The notes under the pieces: model-generated | Told to the model about the DNA's origin: nothing | What the model saw: the letters and a program-made list of their open reading frames with translations, nothing else | Database searches by the model: none | In this document: piece after piece, positions 53,901-62,746 of the stretch | How positions within the stretch are numbered: position 1 is the stretch's first letter | Layout: every line of letters begins with the position of its first letter | Program-made: the position numbers and the translations under genes | Source of the DNA: Anaerotardibacter muris | GTDB lineage: Bacteria; Actinomycetota; Coriobacteriia; Coriobacteriales; Eggerthellaceae | Assembly: GCF_943192915.1 (NCBI RefSeq) | Contig: NZ_CALPCD010000001.1 | Coordinates: forward strand, 124,001-188,000 | DNA: 64,000 nt | Reading direction: 5' to 3'

Positions 53901-56900
53901 TTAGGATCAGCGTGGTATTCGTTACCAGCGCCTGCCAGACCCGGGCGACCAGTTGCGGTCCACTCGGAAGCGGGCTGAGTAATGTCGAGCTTGTAGATCA
54001 GGTCCTGAGGCAGTGCCTCCCAGATCGCGTTGAAGATCACATTATTGGTAACGTTGAAGTCCATGGTTGCTGCGGTGCCAGCAAGACCAGCTGCGCTGTA
54101 GTCAGAAACTGCCAGCCAGTAGAAGTCGTTGCCGCCCAGGTTCCAGGACCAACCAACGAAGCGGTAGCCATCAGCAGCCGGAGCGTTGGTGGTGCGGTCG
54201 GTGCCACCGATCATCAGCGGGAAGGTTGCCACGCTGGGCTGGCCGGAGATGTCGTCGCCAGCGGTGATCTGAGTGGTGAAGCCGTTGCCGCCATGAGCGC
54301 CCGGGTTGTATGCCACGAAGAAGGTCTGAGCCCAGATCGCGGTGAAGACGGTGTCTGCGTCGATCACGATGGAATCAGGATTCATGGTAGTGCGCTCAAC
54401 GCCAGCAGCGTCGGTGTACTTCCAACCAGCGAACGCCCATTCGTTGTCCGCGGTGACCTTAACATTATTAGAGTTACCGGTTGCAGAAGCGTCCATGAGG
54501 GTCTTGCCGTGGTCGACGGAGAACGGAAGGGTCTTGCCGTCGGTTGCGGTGACGGTGCCATGAGCGCCAGTACCAGCGATGAAGTTAACGGTGTGTGCCA
54601 GACGGGTCCAGGTGCCGATGATGTTCACGGCTGCGTCAGGCATGGTGAACGGAGCACCATTTGCCATCGTAGTGGTGGTAGTGGTGGTCGCGTCAGAATC
54701 CTTGTAGGAAACGGTCCAAGCGAATGCCCAACCAGCAGGAGCGGTGATGCTGGGGAGAACCAGATCAGTGCCGAACTTCTGGGTGGTGTGTGCCTGGTTG
54801 ATGCCAGTTGCAGGGTAGTTGACGGTCGGCACGGTTGCCGGTGCGTCGCCCTGAGCAGCGGTCACCCAAACGTCATAAGCATTGCGCTGGTAGAAGAGCT
54901 TCAGAACTTCGCCGTCCACGAGGGATGCGATGGTCTCCTTGGAGCCGGTCAGACCAGCCTTGTAGGTGAAGCCCTTGATGTTCTTGATCATGTCGTTCGA
55001 AACGTTGATGGTGGAGAATTCTTCACCAGTGCGAACGTCGTTGAGTGCTGCATTCTGTACGAACACGCCGTCCAGACCCTCGAAGTGATGCTCGATGGTG
55101 TAGGAGATCGCACCCAGCGGGGTGAAGCGTGCTTCGTAGGTGGCGGAGGAGAACATGCCGTTTTCCTTAGCCGGGGTCATGGTCGCATCGGTGGTGAGCA
55201 GGACGCCGTCCTTGTACCAACCAGCGAACTTATAACCAGCAGAAGCGGTTGCGGTAAGAGTCTGTGCGGTGCCGGTGAGGGCATCGATGTCTTCGTACTT
55301 CTGGCTGCCGGAAGCAACGGTGAAGCTGCCGGAAGCGTTCTTTGCAGTACCACCAGTCTGAGCAGCATAGGTGATGCGGACCTTGTCGGTCTCCCACAGT
55401 GCGCGCAGAACGATGGGCTGCGTGTTGTCGTCGGTCTTGGCGATGTCGGAAACCTTAGCGCCAGCCGGGACGGTCACCCAAGTGCCAGAGGTGTTCTGGT
55501 ACTGCCACTTCGGTGCCTTGTGGCCTTCCCACACCAGACCAGTGGTGTCGTTAGGCAGGATGTCGGTGGAGTTCCAACCAGCAGTCTTGTCTGCAGGCTT
55601 GGTGATGGTGGACGGAGCGTTGTTACCCTGCGGGTCGCGGCCCAGGTCGTAGGTGATGGTGTACATCTTCTCGACCCAGTAGACTTCGAAGGTAACGGTG
55701 CCACCAGCGGTAACCTGAGAAGCGGTTGCCGTGGTCTTGGATGCGTCGATGACCTTGAGCTCATAACCCTTCAGGGCAGGCAGGCGGCCAGCACCATTCT
55801 GGGTCTCGAACTCGGTGATGTAGTTATGAGTATTGAAGTTGGTGATGTCGATGGCAACGCCAGGGGTGGTGTAACCATTGATGGAGTTCAGCTTATTGGC
55901 GGTGCTCATCACCACGTTGCCATTAGCGTCAACATTGACCTTGTTGAAGTTGATGACGTACTTGGTGTTGTCCTCCAGGTCTGCAGTGAGGATGAAGACA
56001 GAGCCGTCTGCAGGAGTGGGGGTACCGTCGAATGCGGAAACTGCCAGCTTACCAGCAGCCTGCAGCCAAGTCTGCTGCGTGCCACCAGCTGGGGTGTACT
56101 TCCAGCCCAGCAGACGCTTGGAGCCATCTGCAGGAGCATAGGAGTAGTAGTCGAGCATGGTCTCCCAGGTGACGTTCGGAACGGTCTTGACGTCGCGGCC
56201 GTCTGCCTGGAACTTAACGGTGAAGGTCTTCTGATCCCAAACACCGTAGATGGTCAGTTCAGAGTGAGTGTTGTCGGAAGTGCCATAAACTGCACGATAG
56301 ATGTCGGAAACCTTGGTTGCGTTGGTAACCGTGGTGCCAGAAGCGGTGGTGGAAGTGCTCCACTTGGTGAAGGTGTAACCAGCTGCGGACAGGGTCTCGT
56401 TCGCACCCAGGAGGTTCAGATCCTCCCAAGTAACGACCTTGTCAGCGATGGTCTGAGTGGAGCCATTAGGCCACTTCGGCTGGAAGTGCAGGGTGATCTG
56501 GCGTGCAGTCCACTTTGCGTAGAGCGGCAGGGTTGCGGTGTCGCCGTCAACCGTGATGCCCGCCAGGGTAAGTGCGTCTGCGAAGGTAAGGGTTGCGGTG
56601 ACCTTCTTGGATTCATCCCAAGCGCCAGTGGTCTGACCATTGGTGACATACCAACCGTCGAAGTTGTAACCCTGCTTCTTCATATTGTTCTTTGCGTCAT
56701 TGTTCATGACGTTGTTCAGGACAGCGGTCCAGGAAACCGACTGAGAAGCCGGGCTGGGGGTGCCGCCATTGGGTTCATAGGTAACGGTGAAGCCGGAGCG
56801 CTCTTCGTACTGAGCAACGAAGGTTGCGTTGCCGGTGACCTTCAGGGATGCCAGGTTGGATGCACTATAAACAGTGTTGGTGCCTTCGAGCTTCCAACCG

Positions 56901-59900
56901 GTGAAGCCATAACCAGTGTTCGCCTTGGTGGTGGGAACGTTGGTGCCATAGTTAGTGTTGTACTTGAGGGAGACGGTCTTGTCGTCAGTACCATTGGCAG
57001 GAGAGGTCCAGGTGCCATGGTCGCCAACCTTGAAGGTGATGGTGTAAGTCTCTGCCTCGAATGCTGCATAGTAGGTTGCTGCAGCGAAGACGCCGTCGGT
57101 GCCCTTCTGCGGCTTCAGGGTGCCATCGGAGGAAACCCAAGAAGCGGGAACAGCCTGAGTATGAGCAGCGTCGGTGAACCAGCCCAGGAACTTGTGGCCA
57201 GTGGCAGCGGTGGGCTTGGAGCCCTGCGGGGTGCCGGAGACCATTGCGAAGTTGTTGCCCTCATTGGTGCGGGACAGGGTGCCCATAGCAGAGGAGGAGC
57301 CAGTTGCATAGGTATAAGTAATAGTAACGGTGTTCTCCTTGAAGACCGGGTACAGCGTTACGCCGTAGCCGCTCTCGCCCAGGGTGTAGAGCGTGGTGTT
57401 GCGCTCGCCTGCGGTCATGGTGAACGTGGTGGTGTACAGCTTGGAAGTTGCGCTGTTGTAGTTATAGTCGGTGGTCCAGCCCAGCAGGGTGTAACCGGTT
57501 GCGTTCGCGGAAGCGGTGTAAGCCGGAGCCTTGGGGACGTTAACGTTTTCGCCCGTCTTTGCTGCAACGTCGGTTGCGGGGATGCCCTGAACGCCTGCGA
57601 TGTTGGAGTGGGTAACATCGTAGTGCAGGTGCTGAGCGGTCTCTGCCCAAATTGCAGTGAAGGTGAGGGACTGGTTGATGGTGGTAGGCATTGCATCGCC
57701 ACCCGTGCGGTGGAACTGACGGGTCTCGTTAGAGGTGCCAGTGTAGTAGCCTTCAACACGGAAGGTCTGGCCGAGGAGCTCATCATGCCATTCCCAGCCT
57801 ACGAACTTGTAACCGGGGGTTGCCTTGGGATTGCCAGCATTACGGTCGTTCGCAGGATCGAAGGCGCCGCCATAGATTGGCAGGGTCCAACCGAGCTGCA
57901 GACCACTGTAACGGGTACCGTAACGGCTGATGGTATTAGAGCCAAGCTGAGTACCATCAACAGAGGTGAATGCACCAGATGCAGCGCCTGCAGTGTAGTT
58001 TACAGTTACTACGCGGCCGAACTGAGCCACGAAAACGGTGTTCGAAGTAATGTGCCATGGAGTTGCAACGTCAACGCCAGTACCCAGAATTGCCTCAGGA
58101 GACATGACCGCGCCTTCTTGACCAGTGCCTTCGCTACCTGCAGTGGTGCAGTTCTCATAGATCTTCCAACCCATGAAATAATACTGGCTGGAATCCTTCG
58201 GGTTTGCGGTCGGGATTGCCGGCAGAGAATCGCCAAACTCGAGGCTGTAAGTAGAGGTGCCGATCAAAGCAGCACCGTTAGTGGTGTTCGTCTTAAAGGT
58301 AACGTTGTACTTGACCTTGGACCATGTGCCTTCAATAACCAGATCGCTGTCAGGCATGGTGAAGGAACCAGAGCGAACCTGAGCTGCGGTCACGCCAGTA
58401 CCAGAGACCAAAGTCCAGCCGCCCCAGGTATAACCAGTAGGAGCAGTAGGAGTGGTAAGCGTTACAGTCTCGCCATAACGCTTGGTCTGAGTTGCAGGAG
58501 TATAGGTCATACCTGCAGGAACATCGCCAGTGTAAGCCACGTCAACATTGTGGACATTGCGGTCAAAGTAGAGCTTCAGCACGTTATTCGCAGCGGTTGC
58601 ACCCATAACCAGGGAGTTAACACTGCCAGCAGCAGATGCGTTATAGGTTGCACCCGTGATGGAGGAACGTGCGAAGGTGATGGTCTTGGTGTTGTCGTTG
58701 GTGTTCGCTGCAGTGCCAGCAGAAACGGTGTAACCGAACGGTGCGGTACCGCTGCCTGCGGGGGTGGTCACCTTGGTGTAACCAGAACCATTAACGTTCT
58801 GCAGGTAATACTCAACGGTGTAAGCGATCCACTTAGGAGAAGTGGTCAGGTAATAGTCTGCATTGGTGTAGAGGTTGTTGGTCTTCGGAACAGTGAGCAC
58901 ACCAGCTGCAGAAACATTGGCGTCTGCAACTGCGGTGCCTGCCGCAGAACCGATGGTCCACTTAGAACCATGAGACTTATTGAATTCATAGTTGGTATTG
59001 GTGAAGTTAGGCTTCATGTTGGCAGAGATGTTCTTGCCAGTCTTGGAAGAACCTGCAGCGTCAGCATAGATGTCGCCCGTTGCAGCGCCCACATAGAGCA
59101 CGGTGCCATTTGCATATGCGGTGTTGTCATTCCAGATGGGTTCAGCATACGCATCCTTGAAGAAGCGGATCTGAACGATGTTCTCTTTCCACTGAGCATA
59201 AGCAACCAGAGTGCCGCCAGAGGAAACGCCGGTAAGGTTCCAGGTGCTGGAGACCACGGAGCCCGTGGTAACAGCAGTGCCAGAACCATTTGCTGCGGTG
59301 TTCCAACCGGTGAAGGTGTAGCCTGCACGAACCGGGTTGGTTGCGGGAGTGGTAAGAGAAGTAGAAGGCGTCACGTTGCCAGTAGTGGTGTTCGCGGTAG
59401 AGCCACCGTTGGAATTCCACTGTACGGTATAGGTGAAGTCGCCCCAGTTTGCGGTAAGGGTTGCGGTACCAGCCAGGGTACCTGCCTCAGAAGAGCCAGT
59501 CCAGGTGATCTTGAAGTTCGCCACAGCCACAGAAGCGCCTGCTGCAGCAACGGTTGCGGAAGCATTAGAGGAATTGGTGTAACCCCAGCTGCTGAAGTTG
59601 TAACCAGTGCGGGTGTAGACCGTGGTACCAGCAGGAACAGACAGGTTAGAACCATAGTTCGCGGTGGTGGTCCAGGGGCTGGTGCCCTTTACATTAGTAA
59701 CACCAGTGGTTGCGCCAGGCTGGAAGGAGAAGGTAACAACTGCTGCTTCCCACTTAGCGTAAAGAATCTTGGATTCGGTAAGGCCAGTGTAGACCTGCTG
59801 GTTTGCCTGGTAAACAGTGCCCGTACCAGCATTGGATTCGGTCCAGCCCTTGAAGTTATAACCCGTACGGGAAGGATTGGTGTAGTTCGGAATGGAGAAG

Positions 59901-62746
59901 TTGCTGCCCTGGAGCATGCTTTCGGAAGTGTAGTCGCTGGTGCTGCCATTGTAAGTTGCGCCAGTGCCATTGAGCTTCAGAGTAACGGTAACGCGGTCCT
60001 TCTCGGTCCACTTTGCATAGAGCTTGATCTGGGTAGTTGCTGCGTTAGAGCCAGCTGCAACCCACAGATCCTTGAATGCGGTTGCAGAAGCCATCACCAC
60101 AGTACCCGTACCATTGCCATTGGCATCCTTGGACAGGAACCAACCACCGAAGTTGTAACCAGTCTTGGTGGGGGTGGCAGGAACGGTGATGGAGTCGGTC
60201 CACTTCTTGCCAGACTGCGTGTTGTGCGCAGTGCCATCGGAAGTGCCCGTTGCAGCAGCGTAGAACACTACACTGTAGTTACTGTTCTCAGTCCACTGAG
60301 CATAGAAGGTGGTGGCTGCAGAAAGAACGCCTGCAGAAGCACCTGCGGCAATGTTGTTGCCAGTGTTGTTTGCCTTCCAACCTGCGAAGGTGTAACCCTG
60401 CAGAGTAGGAGTGTTGTTCGGAAGGGTGTATGCCTGGCCAGCGGTTGCAGAACCATTAGCAGGCATGTTGGAAACAGTAGAAGCAGCGAGTGCGCCAGAG
60501 GGCTTGTTCGCATTGAAGCTTACGGAAGGATTCCACAGTGCATAAAGGGTAATGTTAGAAGTACCCACTGCCAGGAGACCCTGGGTGCCAGCGATACTAC
60601 CATTATTAGAGTAGATGGTGCCAGCAGCAGAGTTTTGGGTGGTGGTCCAACCAGCAAAGGTGTAACCAGAGCGGGTAGGGACGCCACTTACGATGGAGTG
60701 GTTCGTGTTGGGAGCCACATTATAAGTAAGAGGTGAAGGACCACCAGAACCGCTGTTCAGATCATAAGTAACAACAGGGTATGCGGTCCAAAGAGCATAC
60801 AGCGTAACGTCTGCCGTAATGTTATTGATGGTTGCACCCGGATCATAAGCCTTAGTGCCAGTTGCGCTGGTTGCCCAACCTGCAAAGGAATAGTTGGTGC
60901 GGGTAGGAGTAACGTTCGGAATAGTGAAATTCGAACCGTAGTTCACATTATTAATAAGCGGGTTCGGCATGGATCCTGCCGTTCCCGTAAAATTCTGAGC
61001 AAAAGTAACAGTGCGCTGCTGAACAGCCCAGACAGCATAGAGGGTGTACTTACCGTCATTTTCAATAGTAAGCGCATCTTTCAGTGCGCCAGCAGAGCCA
61101 ATGAGCTGCGTAGTCGCGCCATTGGTGAGAGCCCAGCCCTTGAAGTCATAACCAGGACGGGTAAAGTTTGCCTCTGGCTTATTACCAGCTGCAAGACCAG
61201 TGCTGGTTGCAAGAGCGTTGCGATCAGTATAAGTGAAGGTCTGAGCCGTACCAGAACCACCACCATTATTGAAGGTAACCTGGTAAGAGAGCTCTTCGAC
61301 AATCTCCGTCTCACGGATATTAATAGCCATGAAAACACGTGCGTCGAAATCAGCGGTACTTCCGCGGAAATGATAGATCGTGTCAAGAATGTCGCCAAAA
61401 GTCGAGCCTGCAGGGAAAGAGCTGGTTGCCTTCAGCTTAGGCGATGCATTTTCTTCTGCAATCCACTCATAACCATCAGTCAGATAGTAAGGCGTTGTTG
61501 CCTCGCTCGGATCCTTTGGAACGGTCATGTAGTTAATCGTTCCGCCAGCACCAGTAACCTTAGTATTGTTGGATTTAATATATGCGACACTCTTAGTTTG
61601 AATTTTTACAATTGGATAAGCCTCAATAGAAGTATAAGTTCCATTGGTGTACTGTGCGAGATTAGAAAGAGCAACGAAGTCTTTCTGCGAAAGAATGGCT
61701 TGTTGTTCAACACCGTTCCTGACTTGAGTTGCAACAAACAGCCACTGCGTAAGAGTATAACCATAACGGAAATTATAAGTTGCACCAGTTGCAGGGGTAT
61801 CAATACCAAGAGCAATAGCACCAGCGGCATCCGTTGTAAGGGTAGCGCTGCCACCTGTAGACTCAAACCTCAAGAATTGATTGCTACCATTAAAGATTGG
61901 ATCATTGGAAGCACCGAGATCTAATGCAGTACTTGGAACATTAGCGATAGCTGTGGGTTTTGTAGACCAACCTATATCGAAATGAATCGTAATTGGAGCC
62001 CCAGCTGCAGTCGTAATATCTGACGAAGTTGCAGTAGAACTGGATGAATTGCTAGTCAAGAACGGTCCGTACACCTCCTCGGTTTTATCCGAGGTGGTGC
62101 CAGCATTCTGATCTGCACTCTCCTCATCACAAGGAGTAGCAATCACGTCGTCAGCCTTGCTATCGCTACCAGTTGGAACCGCACTCTGATTGTTATCAGT
62201 AGCGTTCTCGTCGGTAGAACCAGAAATAGCACCGTTGCTATCAAGGGTGCTATCATCGTCAGTATTTGAATCGACGGTATCCTCACCCTTATTCAGGGTG
62301 CTATCAACGTCGTATTTGGTATCCTCTGCGCTAGCATCGGAATCGGAATCGCTGTCTTTATCGTTTATAGAGGACTTATTATCACCCGCTGTATAGCTGC
62401 TATCAGCCGCCCCAGAAACGACGTCGACCCCGGTATTCGGGGTCGAAGTATACGCATCTTGTTGTTTGTACGCAGGGGGCGTAGTGGGTGTGTCCGGCGC
62501 TTTGTTCACCGACTTGCTGCTATCAGGCTTTGATAGCAGGATTTCCTGCGTTGGGGAAGCGGGACCGCTTACCTCTGCTTCTTCTGAAGCGTACGCAAGA
62601 GAAGGCATTGCGAACAATAACGCTACCGCCACGATTAAGGCGGCAATAAGGGATGCCACAGGTCCGCGGCGCTTAGCTGCGGGCACAGCAGTAGATGTGC
62701 TAGCGCTAGCCAGCTCCATCTGCTCTCTGTTCATGCAGTCTTGCAT
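47933..62746 (-). CDS. giant surface ORF: LPXTG-type Listeria-Bacteroides-repeat protein fused to a second surface protein
   Basis: One open frame of 4937 codons. It starts at ATG 62746 (AGGAACG upstream) with a signal peptide (about 28-52), followed by an acidic Ser/Asp/Asn-rich region to about 255. Then come about 30 modules of the Flg_new/InlB B-repeat type (core pattern YxFxGW...LYAxW). A sorting motif LPKTA at 3861-3865 is followed by a TM helix and RKRNDR. The frame then continues through a 70-residue spacer, a MENN-type start (residue 3938) with GAGG upstream, a terminator-like hairpin, a 32-bp repeat array, a second signal-like hydrophobic segment (FIASTATALVLAVVVAFMPG), an Ser/Ala/Asp-rich region with a second repeat array, two more YxFxxW modules and an Ala-rich helix ending RKRRWKFMR. 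It is best read as two genes merged into one frame; if translation starts at 50935, the second protein is 1000 residues. A surface adhesin role is inferred. Confidence 0.8.
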   Translation of the reverse strand: MQDCMNREQMELASASTSTAVPAAKRRGPVASLIAALIVAVALLFAMPSLAYASEEAEVSGPASPTQEILLSKPDSSKSVNKAPDTPTTPPAYKQQDAYTSTPNTGVDVVSGAADSSYTAGDNKSSINDKDSDSDSDASAEDTKYDVDSTLNKGEDTVDSNTDDDSTLDSNGAISGSTDENATDNNQSAVPTGSDSKADDVIATPCDEESADQNAGTTSDKTEEVYGPFLTSNSSSSTATSSDITTAAGAPITIHFDIGWSTKPTAIANVPSTALDLGASNDPIFNGSNQFLRFESTGGSATLTTDAAGAIALGIDTPATGATYNFRYGYTLTQWLFVATQVRNGVEQQAILSQKDFVALSNLAQYTNGTYTSIEAYPIVKIQTKSVAYIKSNNTKVTGAGGTINYMTVPKDPSEATTPYYLTDGYEWIAEENASPKLKATSSFPAGSTFGDILDTIYHFRGSTADFDARVFMAINIRETEIVEELSYQVTFNNGGGSGTAQTFTYTDRNALATSTGLAAGNKPEANFTRPGYDFKGWALTNGATTQLIGSAGALKDALTIENDGKYTLYAVWAVQQRTVTFAQNFTGTAGSMPNPLINNVNYGSNFTIPNVTPTRTNYSFAGWATSATGTKAYDPGATINNITADVTLYALWTAYPVVTYDLNSGSGGPSPLTYNVAPNTNHSIVSGVPTRSGYTFAGWTTTQNSAAGTIYSNNGSIAGTQGLLAVGTSNITLYALWNPSVSFNANKPSGALAASTVSNMPANGSATAGQAYTLPNNTPTLQGYTFAGWKANNTGNNIAAGASAGVLSAATTFYAQWTENSNYSVVFYAAATGTSDGTAHNTQSGKKWTDSITVPATPTKTGYNFGGWFLSKDANGNGTGTVVMASATAFKDLWVAAGSNAATTQIKLYAKWTEKDRVTVTLKLNGTGATYNGSTSDYTSESMLQGSNFSIPNYTNPSRTGYNFKGWTESNAGTGTVYQANQQVYTGLTESKILYAKWEAAVVTFSFQPGATTGVTNVKGTSPWTTTANYGSNLSVPAGTTVYTRTGYNFSSWGYTNSSNASATVAAAGASVAVANFKITWTGSSEAGTLAGTATLTANWGDFTYTVQWNSNGGSTANTTTGNVTPSTSLTTPATNPVRAGYTFTGWNTAANGSGTAVTTGSVVSSTWNLTGVSSGGTLVAYAQWKENIVQIRFFKDAYAEPIWNDNTAYANGTVLYVGAATGDIYADAAGSSKTGKNISANMKPNFTNTNYEFNKSHGSKWTIGSAAGTAVADANVSAAGVLTVPKTNNLYTNADYYLTTSPKWIAYTVEYYLQNVNGSGYTKVTTPAGSGTAPFGYTVSAGTAANTNDNTKTITFARSSITGATYNASAAGSVNSLVMGATAANNVLKLYFDRNVHNVDVAYTGDVPAGMTYTPATQTKRYGETVTLTTPTAPTGYTWGGWTLVSGTGVTAAQVRSGSFTMPDSDLVIEGTWSKVKYNVTFKTNTTNGAALIGTSTYSLEFGDSLPAIPTANPKDSSQYYFMGWKIYENCTTAGSEGTGQEGAVMSPEAILGTGVDVATPWHITSNTVFVAQFGRVVTVNYTAGAASGAFTSVDGTQLGSNTISRYGTRYSGLQLGWTLPIYGGAFDPANDRNAGNPKATPGYKFVGWEWHDELLGQTFRVEGYYTGTSNETRQFHRTGGDAMPTTINQSLTFTAIWAETAQHLHYDVTHSNIAGVQGIPATDVAAKTGENVNVPKAPAYTASANATGYTLLGWTTDYNYNSATSKLYTTTFTMTAGERNTTLYTLGESGYGVTLYPVFKENTVTITYTYATGSSSAMGTLSRTNEGNNFAMVSGTPQGSKPTAATGHKFLGWFTDAAHTQAVPASWVSSDGTLKPQKGTDGVFAAATYYAAFEAETYTITFKVGDHGTWTSPANGTDDKTVSLKYNTNYGTNVPTTKANTGYGFTGWKLEGTNTVYSASNLASLKVTGNATFVAQYEERSGFTVTYEPNGGTPSPASQSVSWTAVLNNVMNNDAKNNMKKQGYNFDGWYVTNGQTTGAWDESKKVTATLTFADALTLAGITVDGDTATLPLYAKWTARQITLHFQPKWPNGSTQTIADKVVTWEDLNLLGANETLSAAGYTFTKWSTSTTASGTTVTNATKVSDIYRAVYGTSDNTHSELTIYGVWDQKTFTVKFQADGRDVKTVPNVTWETMLDYYSYAPADGSKRLLGWKYTPAGGTQQTWLQAAGKLAVSAFDGTPTPADGSVFILTADLEDNTKYVINFNKVNVDANGNVVMSTANKLNSINGYTTPGVAIDITNFNTHNYITEFETQNGAGRLPALKGYELKVIDASKTTATASQVTAGGTVTFEVYWVEKMYTITYDLGRDPQGNNAPSTITKPADKTAGWNSTDILPNDTTGLVWEGHKAPKWQYQNTSGTWVTVPAGAKVSDIAKTDDNTQPIVLRALWETDKVRITYAAQTGGTAKNASGSFTVASGSQKYEDIDALTGTAQTLTATASAGYKFAGWYKDGVLLTTDATMTPAKENGMFSSATYEARFTPLGAISYTIEHHFEGLDGVFVQNAALNDVRTGEEFSTINVSNDMIKNIKGFTYKAGLTGSKETIASLVDGEVLKLFYQRNAYDVWVTAAQGDAPATVPTVNYPATGINQAHTTQKFGTDLVLPSITAPAGWAFAWTVSYKDSDATTTTTTTMANGAPFTMPDAAVNIIGTWTRLAHTVNFIAGTGAHGTVTATDGKTLPFSVDHGKTLMDASATGNSNNVKVTADNEWAFAGWKYTDAAGVERTTMNPDSIVIDADTVFTAIWAQTFFVAYNPGAHGGNGFTTQITAGDDISGQPSVATFPLMIGGTDRTTNAPAADGYRFVGWSWNLGGNDFYWLAVSDYSAAGLAGTAATMDFNVTNNVIFNAIWEALPQDLIYKLDITQPASEWTATGRPGLAGAGNEYHADPKPRTDETVTLLTSADVQREGYEFAGWAIWNDANGDGVITSNELSGRYTGTFKMPAHGVTFVPVWNFASISVKFEFADGAAGRGTLSSTVENIVDGTKVRLDGSIATPKPGYAFDGWYMDAAHTTKVPNSWLDYDFDADGNVIGVALKPMRPADGWIPAIYYANFIPAAAQYTIDFYFQQADGSYAKLESGKYHDIMSEALADVMDPTNPASTHLIDTTAGKWLGYGLNDNHFAQILSAIVAGDGSTVLKVYYDRIPFNIEYELGGGNWTLNPGPDTAIAESNVTIPGAQLTGQKLTGWVITWTDANTGEAKSTTIGAGAAFQMPYADVLATAVWAQYVDVLIEFVTDNGVQTKFDELLVPNAGLVGDVYTAPLDIVNKYRPAGYKNPATLPSIVLETAPDGRNIVTVIYQLANDYIINFDANTGKYADNKTVLKVEGLSMADRVTAAGNPLPTKFGYTLGKTPNRWNTKADGTGTWLTATMTYEELVKAIFGSNYNDETLRTTGMTVYAMWSELDNLEVKFDLNNDKNTNPGVIKPVPDWQTPQIIEDMTGVKWTQSGFNLKDANGFDGAPHGYEFVGWNTKRDGSGLTITDATKYFDMSNAIDPNHEQSSITLYAMWKEIIVKIEYTVTEGGTIDRVVDYVSAVTGQHVGEGSSAGNRLHSIATGKPGYTFKGWELVSENGVSRLVNTTNDWKTLGDLNEHMFVVEPDEDGRLYSAVYRAVFTKNADAVIEYDPNGGNGSIPATRAPHSTTGTISNGSGINRGHHTLVGWNTAADGSGTSYKLGQNITFPEGGMKLFAQWQINSYPVTVKDRDDKIADVIGGSTNTEWGKGIPGQFISTVAQAPKNGATFKGWSYTMIDSDTGETITGVINDLSELVILGPTEIEALYDYEEPLAPEAEIPAEDVVEGGSTLPKTADDTNVFVLALIALIALFVIVIAARKRNDREAATETDRNWFEAREGEAELNTNGRKAEWAAIAHNIIRKMRNTMENNVSRSAGTDIVRSPGSFFMPGDGFKSVPDTSGTGSNLSRTLRGQASFTFIASTATALVLAVVVAFMPGIAVASTGDPGSSDANTATQSNTQTQHSNDPATSKTGSSASNGARSSAASSSSASSASSADEAERQAHLNKLAAANRNATGSSYSVSPSSIKTNSAGVAVTRVPSASNTYSNASSSVSGVSGAAPSTSAAYTARGTSSATTYAAPTTSRLGSSAATTASSSAAKKAAAKSGSLNRVAAASASAQNAPLTSASAGISDPAREDAEALTLVTGVAPASQSGTAAAQDDALAAGEGSFTYVCEVPLVVRSAGSEKNTAPASNDAFVDDGLQVSAVRGREDEAIIPATLANEDFLSTSSSNQAKSSGSISHFGDTLLGDGFKSVPDTLGTGSELSRTLWGQASVTNDAVAEDSELNAGLDVASNGAVTDDANGAINDAALDQDASTALDSAPTAETLETTAAPQVEADSEVFNTEEAENNEPALAEDSEDPETDQTDASTPDEGDDNTSEGSDNGDADGDSDGNDGTNNGNGEGEDEGAGNDNNGDGDGDTDGNNGNGEGEGGGDKGDTTDTTDPIDPDPTDPTDPVDPDPVKPTDPVDPAPADTPSIRYLSTDGGTITRTSDPLNDLQGVTAKADRGYCFKAWLVSIGTDPDTAKIFSNNATLTANQIRDYALEAGEDASALVFTAIFKANTYTFKYDLQGAQAEDASAFTSTSATFGEGTAATSGDTLKKDGYKFLCWNTSPDGQGVAIHNTDALVDDKLHTMFLIDALKDTSGAETTLYARWVPTSAPAADGEVSEASMTQAAVDAFRDKAHAQMKDPAIAAIFANSSSAPTSLGSASSTSTRPAAASSTTSARPASFTPTAFAPFAAAAAPVIEAIPDALPSVEDALAALQENPAIELLSNLAEAVVLPPALEVLPATTEGITTVSAEALTGLSEGEMAPAQAAEAVGTTVAAVAAVAVAAGAAGAAATAVANAKTSNAMNRKRRWKFMR
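49714..49786. repeat. 32-bp-period repeat array inside the giant ORF (second half)
   Basis: CTTGTCCCC at 49714, CCTGTCCCC at 49746 and CCCGTCCCC at 49778 (73 bp). Translated on the minus strand in the same phase as the other two coding copies (VPDTLGTGSELSRTLWGQAS), about residues 4321-4345. Confidence 0.95.
50794..50866. repeat. 32-bp-period repeat array inside the giant ORF (fusion junction)
   Basis: CCTGTCCCC at 50794 and 50826 and CCCGTCCCC at 50858. The two 23-base spacers are identical, so this array looks recently duplicated. It is translated as VPDTSGTGSNLSRTLRGQAS, directly before the second signal-like helix. Confidence 0.95.
50873..50930 (-). terminator. terminator-like hairpin inside the giant ORF
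   Basis: A perfect 14-bp inverted repeat GAACAATGTCAGTC / GACTGACATTGTTC (50893-50906 with 50917-50930, 10-base loop). On the minus strand it is followed by CCCCGGGTTC and seven T residues (50873-50879). It lies about 220 bases after the LPKTA coding site and would normally mark the end of a transcript. Confidence 0.65.

Noticed and set aside
50963..60736. A 3257-codon ORF on the plus strand
   Set aside because: It lies exactly opposite, and in phase with, the giant surface gene. It has no Shine-Dalgarno, and its sequence (Val/Gly/Cys-rich, no domains) is what antisense of repeat modules produces. Absence of TTA, CTA and TCA codons in the sense gene explains it.
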